Positions 1 to 5,476 of a DNA stretch of 5,587 bases are shown here, piece by piece (the stretch's first letter is position 1; the number at the start of each line of letters is the position of its first letter). Location: contig CAJUAN010000064.1 of NCBI GenBank assembly GCA_910584715.1, positions 1 through 5,587 of the forward strand, read 5' to 3'. Under the pieces are notes generated by a model. That model was not told the DNA's origin. It did no database searches and saw only the letters and a program-made list of their open reading frames with translations. Source of the stretch: an uncultured Oscillospiraceae bacterium (GTDB lineage: Bacteria; Bacillota; Clostridia; Oscillospirales; Ruminococcaceae). A program made the position numbers and the translations under genes.

Positions 1-191
1 TTGGGGTGGTCGATATTGAAACGGGTGTAAATATCTTCAAGGGAAGTCCCCGGCGTAAGCTCGGCGGTATAGATACGGTCATAATTCGCCGCTTCCACGG
101 AAAGCCCCGCCGCCTGCAGGCGGTCGTAAGGCTCAAAATGGTAGTCCCGCATACCGTCCCCGTCCTTTAGCTGGTAAATGGAAAAGGTGTC
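1..191 (-). other. YodL domain, truncated by window edge (residues 1691 onward)
   Basis: Residues 1691-1753 read DTFSIYQLKDGDGMRDYHFE, then PYDRLQAAGLSVEAANYDRI and YTAELTPGTSLEDIYTRFNI before the window ends. The Y-Q-L-K-D-G start, the R-L-Q-A-A-G-L-x-V helix and the LEDIY-x-R-F-N-I-D-H-P end match the YodL family, common in Firmicute conjugative elements and named after B. subtilis YodL. The family is about 100 residues, so roughly a third lies outside. In elements this domain often accompanies DUF4316- or DUF3849-type proteins; its molecular role here is unknown. Confidence 0.75.
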
Positions 192-3100
192 TTTTACGCC
201 ATATTCCCGCAGGGCTTCCTTTGCGGCTTCGCTCCCGGCTAAATCCTGTTTCATGTCCCGGTACTCGCAGAGGGCGATCCAGTCCTCCTTATGTACGCCG
301 AAAATGCCGCCTTTTTCCGCGTGGTTTTGTATCTCGTCAACACTCCCGGCTATGCCCTCGCTTCCGTCGCTGTAAAGCAGGAAAATCTGCATATCCTCTT
401 TTTCAAAAAGGTGCGCGGCGGCTGTTTCCTGTAAGGGAAGCATACCGTTCCACTTGTAGCCGTATTTTTCCATATCCGCAACGCTGATTGTGGGGTCGGG
501 TAAAGCTGTGTCCGTTTTTTCCGCTTCCTGCGCCTTTGCATAAAGTTCTTTCACGTCGCCCTGTGTCAGCTCCCCGGCTTCCAGCTTCCCCAAAAGCTCC
601 CGGCATTTCTCCGGCGTTCCTGTGTAGAGAATGTCCCCCAGCTTTGCCATGCCGTTATCCTGTGTCACATACTCCTGCAAGATAGAGCTGTTTTCCGGGC
701 TGTCGCTGTATGGGTTCTGCCGCACCTTATAAATGCTTTCCGGCTCAAAAGGTTTCTCCGGCGTGTCCGTGGTTCCCGGCTCCGCGCCCTGTGCTTCCTC
801 CTGCGGCTGCTCCTGTGCGGCTTCTTTCTGCACGGCGGCTTCCTGCCTTGCCCGTTTCTGTAACTCGGTGGGGCGTTCCCCGGTAAGGGGCTGTATGCAC
901 TTGATACAGTCGGCGGCGTAGATCGCATTGTCGTTTAGCTGCCGCTGCCATGCTTCCGCGCTGGGCGCATAGCGGAAGCCGTTCCCTTTCAGTTCTTCCC
1001 GGATTTCCTTATCCGGCTTTTCATCAAAGAAAATCTGCAAGCGGTTATCCGCTGTGTTGGCTTCCACACGTCCCCCGTCAAACTCCCAGCCCACATATCC
1101 AAGCTCTTTCCTGCGGGTAAGGGCGGTAATGCGGTTTTTCAACCTGTGGATTTCCGCGTTGTTGTTGGATAGCTGGTAGCTCTCAAAAGGTTTCGGGTTC
1201 GCCCGGTAGCTGCCGGACATGGACGCTTTCAGCTTTTCGATCTGCTCCGGGGATAAGTGGGGGCAGCCGTCAAGGGTCTTATTCTTTCGGTAATAGGCAT
1301 TGACCGCTTTCATGGTTTCCTGTAAGGTTTCCAGCTTTGCAAGTTTGCTTTCCAGCTTAGAAACGGCGTTCGGGTCGTCGGCACTGATACCGCCCATGCC
1401 GGTACTGCGGATTTTATCAAGCAAGCCCTGTATCTCCGTAAACTCCTGCATATTTTTATCTGCGGCGGCGTTCTGCTTCTCCTTTTTACGGACAGGGAAA
1501 TTGCTTCCCCCGGCGATCATAATGGACGGGACGCGGGCGGTGATCTCATAGCCTTTATTCATGTTCGCCGCCAGCTTCCGGGCGTAAGCGTCAAGCAGCC
1601 CGTCAATCCGTTCATGGAAAGAGGGGTCAACGCGCTTTTTCTGCCTTGCGGCAATCTCGGCGGCTTCGTCTACATAGTGGCGGTATTCTGCCGTTGCGCT
1701 TCCGGGCTTGTAATCGGAAAAACTGATTGCTTCCTTTGCGCGGCGGGCGGCGTTCTCGTTGATCGGGTAGTAAGTAACGGCTGTTTCCGGCTGCTCTGCC
1801 GTGTGGGTCTGTGGCTCGGCGGTTTTCTCCGGCTGTGCTTCTTTCCGCTGTGCAAGCGTTTTTTCCGCACGTTCCAGCACATCATCACGGACAGGCAGCG
1901 AATACAGGTCAGAGGTTGAGGAAAAGCCCACGTTGTTGAATACATAGTCAACGTCGGTTTCTTTCAATGCCCCTGCCGCAAAGTAATTTTCCCTTGTGGG
2001 GGTATCGCTTACTTTCCCGTCCAGTATGTCATAGTTCAAGCCTGTTTCAATATGGGAGCAGATTTTATCATCAACTGCTAATGTCACATAGTACCAGCCG
2101 ATATGCCCGCCGCTTCTTTCGTCCGTACCGTCGTTAAACTCCACATTAAGCAGGGTGTAGGGCTTCAATCCCTTTTGTGCTGCAATCTCATTGTCCTTTG
2201 CTTCCCGCTTCCTAAGTGCGGAAATGGCGGCTTCCTTTGTGGCGGCTATGATCTCCGGGTTATACCGCACCAGCGCGGCGTTGACATCTTCATTCTGTAC
2301 CTTTGCGGTTTTGGCTTGTGATGTCCTGTGGTTGCCGATAAAGAGGGTCGCGCCGCTGTCAAACTTGATAGATACGTCGCTTGTGCCGCGCCATTTTCCC
2401 GTACATGGGGAAGTTTCGATTTTGCCGGACGTGCCGCCGAAAGACTGTGCGATAATTCCGATCTTATCCTGCAAGGGGAGATTTTCGTACTGCTTTGCAA
2501 TCTCAACCGCTTTTTTCTGTAAATCCGTAAGGGGTTTCGTGGCTGACTCTGCCTGTTCCGGCGTATCTGCTTTTTCAGAAATAGGGCTTTCCGGCTCCTG
2601 CGGCTTTTCCTGTGCTTCGGGTTTCTCCGGCTCCTGCGGTTCGGCGGTCTGTGCTGCTTCCTGTGCCTGTTCAAATGCTTCCACGTCCAGCTTTTCTATC
2701 GCTGTGTCCTTGCGCTCATGCAGCGCAAGGATTTCATCACGGGCAGACAGCATAGAAAGATCGGGGTTGTCAAGCTGCCCTCCGTCGATCTCTGAAAAAT
2801 CCTCCCGGTAAAAGGTATAGTCGTAGCCGCTTTCGCAGGTCTGTATATAAAGATAATCGCCGTTATCCAGCCGATAGGCGGCTTCCTGTTCCTGCGCGGT
2901 GTATGGCTCGTACCCATTGGCGGCGTATTCCTCCACGGTCATTCCTGCGGCGGCTGCTTCCTGTGCGATTTCCTCCTTGACGTGTTCCTTATAGGCTTGC
3001 AGCTCCACGTCAAAATCTTTGAGCTGGGGGACAGGCGGTAAGTTATATTCGCCTTGATTGATAAGTCCCCGGCACTCGGAAACATAGGCTTGCATGGCGG

Positions 3101-5261
3101 TATGGTAGGTGGTTTCAGCAGGGGTCAGATTGTCTTTTTGCAGGGCTTCCCCGGCGGTACGCTCCATTTCAGAGAGGTTGCAATGCAGTTTCAGATAGGG
3201 GACAAATTCATTCAAGAGAAAAGCCCGGTGTTCCTTGTCGGCTTCCAGTGCTTCCTCGCCCTCATGCTCTAAAAGAAAATTATTCCAGTTTGGGTCATTG
3301 GCATAGTAGGCATGGTATTTTTCGATATGCTCGATCAATGCGCCCTCCCCGTCGCCTAAGTCCTGCCGCCCCTCGTATTGGTCGGCTTTGCCGTTCATCA
3401 CAAAATCAATGCGGAACTCGGTCTTGTCATAGCCGGGGCTTTCAAGGTTCGCTTCGTCAAGGGCTTCAATGAGGGTGTTTGCACGGGACAGGGGGATTGT
3501 TTCGCCCTCCCGTAACTGGCTGCTTTCACTCCAAAGGATTGTGACGGTCGGCTCTGCGGCAAGGTCGGGTGTCGGCTCTTTTTCTGCTTCCTGTGCTTTT
3601 GCGGCTTCCCGTTCCTTTTGCAGCTCCGCAAAATGCCCGTCAATGGTGTTGATGATCTCGGCGGCGGTGGCGCGGATTGTTTCAAGGGAACTTTTCAGCT
3701 CCGCAAGCTCCCGCCCGCTGCTCCACCCGGCGACGTACCCAAAGGAATAGTCGGACGTGTCAAGCCCGTAATGCTGGCACACGGTATAGGCGATACTTTC
3801 CGCCTGTACCTCCCTTGTCCTGCGGTCGGGTCTGTCCGGCTGTTCCGGGGCGTTAAGGTCAATGTCGTGCAGCTTCGCGTGGGCGATCTCATGGATAGCG
3901 GTCTTTAGGTTCTGAAGCTGGCTCATGCCCTCGTCAATGGCAATGCGCTTTTCCTCCAAGTGGTAGTAGCCGTGTGCGCTGCCCTCGATCTTCTCAAAGC
4001 CCATAGGCACGGGAGAGGTCTTTTCCAGCGCGGCGAAAAAATCCTCGTATTGTTCCACGTCCCCGGTCAGCTCGTTTGCGGAAATGCTGGGAAGCTCCCG
4101 CCCCTCGGTCTGCGACACGTCGAAAACGGCGACAACTTTATAGGCGGGGATTTGGATTTCTTTTGTTTCCGTGACGGGCTTCCCGTTGCTGTCTGTCACC
4201 GTCTTTCCCGTCTGCGGGTCTTTTTTCTCTACCTCCTGCCGGATTTTGTACGGCGACGGGGCAAGTATGCGTATGCCCTTTTCCCCGCGCATTACGTTCC
4301 GTCCAAAGTTATTTTTCCATGCGTTAAATCCGGCGATAAGGGAAGCGTCGGGCTTCTGCATGGCGATCAGCAGCGTATTGTTGAAGCTGTAATTGTGGAA
4401 CTTTGACATGACTTGCAGATATTCCTTGTAGCGTTCACTGTCAAATAATTCTGTAATTCCCTGCTCCAAGCGGTCTGTGATCTCTTTCAGCTTTTCAGCG
4501 GGCTTGTCGGCGGTGAGAATGATCGGATTGACCGGGCGCGGCGGTGGCGGGGAACCTGTCGGCGTTCCCGGCTGGGGTTCCTCCTGCTCCGGCGCGGCTT
4601 CGTCCTTTTCCAGCTTATCCGGGGCGGGGCGTTCCGGCTCCGGGAAGCTCATAACGCGGTATTCGCCCGGTATGTCATTTTCCCGCCCGTTGTACCACTG
4701 TGAAAAAGTGTTGCCGTTGTTGTAGATATAGCCCTGCTCCGTAAACTGTCCCCGGTCTTTTTTAACTGCGTCCCGCCCGTATTCCTCGTACTTGAAATAT
4801 TTCTTTGCTTCTTCGGGCAGCTCCAATTCGTCCAGCTCGTCAATGAGGTAATAGCCGTAGTCGGCTTCGGTTCGGACAGCGGGGTATATCCAGTAGCAGT
4901 CAAGGTTCTGTGCAAGGTTGATAAGGTCTTTCACGCTCCCGGCGTGTTCCCCCAGCGTCACCGCCGCCGTGAATTTATCCCTGTCCTCGTCGCCCTGCAT
5001 TTCTAAGAGCTTTCCAAGATAATTCAGCTCGTCAATGGTGCTGCCCTGTACCACGGAAAGCGGCACGTCAAAGGGGTAGGCTTCTGTATTGGAAAAGCCA
5101 TTGATAAAAAAGTCCTGCGGGTTCTCCGCTGTAATGCCGACGCTTTTCATAGCCGCGTGAAGCTGCTCTGTGGTGGTCGGCATGGAAAGCCATTCGCCGC
5201 CCGGTTGCCCGGTTTCAAAGCGGCTGCGGCTGTCAATTAAAACTGAAAATGTTTCGCTCAT
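1..5261 (-). CDS. Giant polyvalent antirestriction protein (ArdA + ArdC-like metallopeptidase + LPD-like domains + YodL), 3' end outside window
   Basis: I translated one unbroken minus-strand frame of 1753 complete codons; it leaves the window at position 1 with no stop. The ATG at 5261-5259 is preceded by AAAGGAG with 7 bases between, and the ArdA homology begins at once, so this start is well supported. Domain order by residue: ArdA 1-185; Pro/Glu linker 206-246; ArdC-like N-terminal domain 253-385; zinc metallopeptidase 400-515 with HEIAH at 457-461; LPD-like domain 572-695; LPD28-like domain 790-850; unassigned domains at 912-1140, 1163-1350, 1357-1462, 1507-1582 and 1591-1688; YodL domain from 1691. 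No signal peptide or membrane segment is visible, so it should be cytoplasmic. ArdA mimics B-DNA and blocks type I restriction enzymes; ArdC-type proteins bind ssDNA. I infer that the whole chain protects a conjugative element in the recipient. The missing C-terminus may carry helicase or methylase domains, as in related element proteins, but that cannot be seen here. Confidence 0.93.
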   Translation of the reverse strand, partial: MSETFSVLIDSRSRFETGQPGGEWLSMPTTTEQLHAAMKSVGITAENPQDFFINGFSNTEAYPFDVPLSVVQGSTIDELNYLGKLLEMQGDEDRDKFTAAVTLGEHAGSVKDLINLAQNLDCYWIYPAVRTEADYGYYLIDELDELELPEEAKKYFKYEEYGRDAVKKDRGQFTEQGYIYNNGNTFSQWYNGRENDIPGEYRVMSFPEPERPAPDKLEKDEAAPEQEEPQPGTPTGSPPPPRPVNPIILTADKPAEKLKEITDRLEQGITELFDSERYKEYLQVMSKFHNYSFNNTLLIAMQKPDASLIAGFNAWKNNFGRNVMRGEKGIRILAPSPYKIRQEVEKKDPQTGKTVTDSNGKPVTETKEIQIPAYKVVAVFDVSQTEGRELPSISANELTGDVEQYEDFFAALEKTSPVPMGFEKIEGSAHGYYHLEEKRIAIDEGMSQLQNLKTAIHEIAHAKLHDIDLNAPEQPDRPDRRTREVQAESIAYTVCQHYGLDTSDYSFGYVAGWSSGRELAELKSSLETIRATAAEIINTIDGHFAELQKEREAAKAQEAEKEPTPDLAAEPTVTILWSESSQLREGETIPLSRANTLIEALDEANLESPGYDKTEFRIDFVMNGKADQYEGRQDLGDGEGALIEHIEKYHAYYANDPNWNNFLLEHEGEEALEADKEHRAFLLNEFVPYLKLHCNLSEMERTAGEALQKDNLTPAETTYHTAMQAYVSECRGLINQGEYNLPPVPQLKDFDVELQAYKEHVKEEIAQEAAAAGMTVEEYAANGYEPYTAQEQEAAYRLDNGDYLYIQTCESGYDYTFYREDFSEIDGGQLDNPDLSMLSARDEILALHERKDTAIEKLDVEAFEQAQEAAQTAEPQEPEKPEAQEKPQEPESPISEKADTPEQAESATKPLTDLQKKAVEIAKQYENLPLQDKIGIIAQSFGGTSGKIETSPCTGKWRGTSDVSIKFDSGATLFIGNHRTSQAKTAKVQNEDVNAALVRYNPEIIAATKEAAISALRKREAKDNEIAAQKGLKPYTLLNVEFNDGTDERSGGHIGWYYVTLAVDDKICSHIETGLNYDILDGKVSDTPTRENYFAAGALKETDVDYVFNNVGFSSTSDLYSLPVRDDVLERAEKTLAQRKEAQPEKTAEPQTHTAEQPETAVTYYPINENAARRAKEAISFSDYKPGSATAEYRHYVDEAAEIAARQKKRVDPSFHERIDGLLDAYARKLAANMNKGYEITARVPSIMIAGGSNFPVRKKEKQNAAADKNMQEFTEIQGLLDKIRSTGMGGISADDPNAVSKLESKLAKLETLQETMKAVNAYYRKNKTLDGCPHLSPEQIEKLKASMSGSYRANPKPFESYQLSNNNAEIHRLKNRITALTRRKELGYVGWEFDGGRVEANTADNRLQIFFDEKPDKEIREELKGNGFRYAPSAEAWQRQLNDNAIYAADCIKCIQPLTGERPTELQKRARQEAAVQKEAAQEQPQEEAQGAEPGTTDTPEKPFEPESIYKVRQNPYSDSPENSSILQEYVTQDNGMAKLGDILYTGTPEKCRELLGKLEAGELTQGDVKELYAKAQEAEKTDTALPDPTISVADMEKYGYKWNGMLPLQETAAAHLFEKEDMQIFLLYSDGSEGIAGSVDEIQNHAEKGGIFGVHKEDWIALCEYRDMKQDLAGSEAAKEALREYGVKDTFSIYQLKDGDGMRDYHFEPYDRLQAAGLSVEAANYDRIYTAELTPGTSLEDIYTRFNIDHP
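198..491 (-). other. Uncharacterised domain preceding YodL (residues 1591-1688)
   Basis: The segment starts ISVADMEKYGYKWNGMLPLQ, continues with HLFEKEDMQIFLLYSDGSEG and an acidic helix, then GIFGVHKEDWIALCEYRDM and a final helix running directly into the YodL domain. I remember this unit preceding YodL domains in Clostridial conjugative element proteins, but cannot name it. No active-site pattern is visible. Confidence 0.4.
516..743 (-). other. Uncharacterised segment (residues 1507-1582)
   Basis: A segment of about 75 residues after a Gln/Glu/Ala linker contains SIYKVRQNPYSDSPENSSIL, QDNGMAKLGDILYTGTPEKC and a helical RELLGKLEAGELTQGDVKEL. It looks globular, with mixed strands and helices. 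I do not recognise a family. It precedes the module leading to the YodL domain. Confidence 0.35.
876..1193 (-). other. Small domain with coiled-coil lead and GFRYAPS...AWQRQL motif (residues 1357-1462)
   Basis: A polar helix (NNNAEIHRLKNRITALTRRK) precedes a beta section, GWEFDGGRVEANTADNRLQI, then FFDEKPDKEIREELKGNGFR and YAPSAEAWQRQLNDNAIYAA. The last part matches a small module with the pattern NGF[KR][WY]xPSxxAWQRQ that I know as a tail on DUF3560-type and N6-adenine methylase-type proteins of mobile elements. Its role is unknown. Here it stands without an adjacent visible methylase. Confidence 0.5.
1212..1775 (-). other. Helical domain of unknown function (residues 1163-1350)
   Basis: This mostly helical region begins YYPINENAARRAKEAISFSD and contains SATAEYRHYVDEAAEIAA, then RVPSIMIAGGSNFPVRKKEK followed by QNAAADKNMQEF. 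It ends in a long charged helix with KLESKLAKLETLQETMKAVN and a conserved-looking KTLDGCPHLSPEQIEKLKA. I recall very similar segments in unnamed proteins of Clostridia phages and conjugative elements but can give no family name. The central basic NFPVRKKEK patch could contact nucleic acid; that is inference. Confidence 0.5.
1842..2528 (-). other. Uncharacterised domain region, possibly LPD25-like (residues 912-1140)
   Basis: After a linker, a helix (LTDLQKKAVEIAKQYENLP) leads into KIGIIAQSFGGTSGKIETS, then a beta-rich stretch containing SIKFDSGATLFIGNH. A second half holds LLNVEFNDGTDERSGGHIGW, YYVTLAVDDKICSH and GLNYDILDGKV, suggesting a second sheet. The two halves (about 912-1030 and 1031-1140) may be separate domains. 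The style is that of LPD families, with LPD25 a tentative guess. I see no recognisable catalytic motif. Confidence 0.45.
2591..2639. repeat. Direct repeat of 13 bases within a linker
   Basis: CCGGCTCCTGCGG occurs at 2591-2603 and again, identical, at 2627-2639, 36 bases (12 codons) apart in the same frame. On the minus strand each copy covers the codons for PQEP and the following Glu, giving residues 875-879 and 887-891. It probably arose by slippage or a short in-frame duplication in a disordered linker. Confidence 0.85.
2712..2894 (-). other. LPD28-like small domain (residues 790-850)
   Basis: A compact segment of about 60 residues begins AAYRLDNGDYLYIQTCESGY and continues with DYTFYREDFSEIDGGQLDNPD, ending in a helix with ARDEILAL. 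The pattern of short beta strands with a terminal helix resembles the LPD28 family found in gut Firmicute element proteins; the family number is recalled, not searched. Function is unknown. A Glu/Pro/Gln linker with an internal repeat follows it. Confidence 0.5.
3177..3548 (-). other. LPD16-like domain of unknown function (residues 572-695)
   Basis: A short strand (TVTILWSES) leads into PLSRANTLIEALDEAN and then a conserved-looking core containing FRIDFVMNGKADQYEGRQDL and GDGEGALIEHIEKYH. It closes with a helical LLNEFVPYLKLHCNLSEME. I associate this pattern with a large polyvalent protein-associated domain, most probably LPD16, but the number is from memory. A helical connector at about 696-790 contains AQEAAAAGMTVEEYAANGYE. 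No catalytic motif is visible, and no function is assigned. Confidence 0.55.
3717..4064 (-). other. ArdC-type zinc metallopeptidase domain (residues 400-515)
   Basis: The zinc-binding motif HEIAH lies at residues 457-461 (bases 3879-3893) within TAIHEIAHAKLHD, and a conserved-looking EVQAESIAYTVCQHYGL follows, with Glu488 (bases 3798-3800) as the probable third metal ligand. The domain ends in SFGYVAGW, typical of this family. The pattern is that of the ArdC C-terminal, IrrE/ImmA-like peptidases (MPTase-PolyVal group). Both His residues, the catalytic Glu458 and the putative third ligand are present, so the site looks active. The substrate is unknown; a recipient defence or regulatory protein is a guess from context. 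Confidence 0.85.
4107..4505 (-). other. ArdC-like N-terminal (ssDNA-binding type) domain, residues 253-385
   Basis: The segment starts with a helix (EKLKEITDRLEQGITELF), followed by the family pattern YLQVMSKFHNYSFNNTLLI, then a Q-P-x-A-S-x-I-A-G-F-x-x-W element and RGEKGIRILAP, before a final AYKVVAVFDVSQT strand. This order is the signature of the ArdC N-terminal domain family (formerly DUF1738), which binds single-stranded DNA in the plasmid-borne ArdC protein. A charged insertion at about residues 341-370, containing DPQTGKTVTDSNGKPVTETK, lies between RILAP and the final strand; related proteins vary at this place. Placed directly before a metallopeptidase, it reproduces the normal two-domain ArdC layout. 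Confidence 0.85.
4524..4646 (-). other. Pro/Glu-rich interdomain linker (residues 206-246)
   Basis: This segment is dominated by Pro, Glu, Ala and Lys, with a polyproline run (SPPPPRP) near its end, and separates the ArdA domain from the ArdC-like module. Composition like this is expected of an extended, disordered tether. Similar Glu/Gln/Pro/Ala-rich stretches occur at residues about 548-571, 863-910, 1138-1163 and 1464-1506, marking domain borders along the chain. Confidence 0.8.
4707..5261 (-). other. ArdA antirestriction domain (residues 1-185 of the giant protein)
   Basis: The N-terminal 185 residues match the ArdA family (the type encoded by Tn916 orf18) in length and pattern. Seen here are a central IDELNYLGKLLEM segment, an acidic YLIDELDELELPEEAKKYF helix and a closing EEYGRDAV...GQFTEQGYIY strand region, which parallels the YGRDL...GTF...HGIF end of Tn916 ArdA as I remember it. 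By hand count residues 1-182 have 33 Asp/Glu against 15 Lys/Arg. This acidity fits the known mechanism, in which ArdA mimics bent B-DNA and occupies the specificity subunit of type I restriction-modification enzymes. ArdA is usually a free-standing protein of about 165-170 residues; here it is the head of a giant fusion. Confidence 0.85.
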
Positions 5262-5268
5262 TCGTTTG

Positions 5269-5275
5269 CTCCTTT
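5269..5275 (-). promoter_or_regulatory. Ribosome binding site of the giant gene
   Basis: AAAGGAG on the minus strand, followed by 7 bases (CAAACGA) and then ATG, is close to the ideal anti-16S complement for a Firmicute. It fixes the start at 5261. The frame stays open upstream to a TGA at 5420-5418, but no ATG occurs there, and the ArdA homology does not extend that way. Confidence 0.85.
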
Positions 5276-5282
5276 CTTTTAC

Positions 5283-5303
5283 GGCAGCGTTACGGAAGCT
5301 GCC
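5283..5303. other. Stem-loop next to the ribosome binding site, T-run on the plus side
   Basis: A perfect 6-base inverted repeat, GGCAGC at 5283-5288 and GCTGCC at 5298-5303, encloses a 9-base loop. On the plus strand it is followed by CTTTTTATT, the shape of a weak Rho-independent terminator for transcription leaving the giant gene in antisense. On the minus strand it lies 7 bases upstream of the Shine-Dalgarno sequence, where it would shape the 5' leader. Which strand matters is not decided by the sequence. Confidence 0.5.
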
Positions 5304-5377
5304 CTTTTTATTGTTTCCCGGTATGCTGCGCTGCACCCGCGCTTTCTGCCAAGATTTTTTGATTTTTTCAAGAGGGT

Positions 5378-5393
5378 TTGGGACACTTCCCAA
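5378..5393. repeat. Inverted repeat, 6-base stem with 4-base loop
   Basis: TTGGGA at 5378-5383 and TCCCAA at 5388-5393 are perfect inverted copies around CACT. No T-run follows on either strand within a few bases, apart from the A/T-rich tract at 5353-5369, so a plain terminator is unlikely. It could be a protein-binding operator or part of a structured leader. Confidence 0.55.
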
Positions 5394-5399
5394 CAAGCA

Positions 5400-5437
5400 A
5401 AATCCCCGTCCGGCGCGTCAGCGTCGAAAGGGGATTT
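5400..5437 (-). terminator. 38-base two-stage hairpin downstream of the topoisomerase-like gene (candidate terminator)
   Basis: The outer stem is AAATCCCC (5400-5407) with GGGGATTT (5430-5437), 8 perfect pairs. After a symmetric 3+3 internal loop, an inner stem CGGCGC (5411-5416) with GCGTCG (5421-5426) closes a GTCA loop; it has one G-U wobble when read as plus RNA and one A-C mismatch when read as minus RNA. Read on the minus strand, the stem starts 39 bases past the stop of the upstream gene and is followed by TTTTGCTT, so partial termination between the two genes is plausible. The T-run is short, so an attenuator, processing site or protein-binding palindrome is also possible. Confidence 0.45.
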
Positions 5438-5439
5438 AC

Positions 5440-5459
5440 GGAAAAGGGTACTCTTTTCC
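5440..5459. repeat. Inverted repeat, 7-base stem, just after the upstream gene
   Basis: GGAAAAG at 5440-5446 pairs with CTTTTCC at 5453-5459 across a 6-base loop whose ends can add a G-U pair. It starts 17 bases beyond the stop codon of the topoisomerase-like gene and lies two bases from the large hairpin at 5400-5437. The stem is A/T-rich and weak as a terminator by itself; together the two may protect or end the upstream transcript. Confidence 0.5.
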
Positions 5460-5476
5460 TATGCTTGCTACGGAAC

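Noticed and set aside
2191..2811. Plus-strand open frame of 206 codons, Ser/Cys/Ala-rich
   Set aside because: It lies wholly opposite the giant minus-strand gene, its composition is what reverse-reading of Glu/Gln/Pro/Ala codons yields, and no good ribosome binding site or known motif is seen.
3960..4406. Plus-strand open frame of 148 codons
   Set aside because: It is opposite the ArdC-like module, which has clear family motifs and an intact HEIAH site on the minus strand; the plus translation matches no family I know.
1..5261. Frameshift or pseudogene in the very long frame
   Set aside because: A codon-by-codon translation gave 1753 sense codons with no stop, and the residue count agreed with the coordinates at several landmarks (S205, H457, E488, P875 and the left edge).
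5338..5372. Possible promoter for the giant gene (TTGAAA at 5371-5366 or TTGGCA nearby on the minus strand)
   Set aside because: No acceptable -10 box lies about 17 bases beyond either candidate (CAGAAA and GCAGCA are poor), so I do not call a promoter. Read-through from the upstream gene is as likely.
5378..5437. Palindromes considered as an origin of transfer
   Set aside because: oriT sites do have inverted repeats, but I see no recognised nic-site consensus and no adjacent relaxase or MobC gene. The idea cannot be supported from this window.
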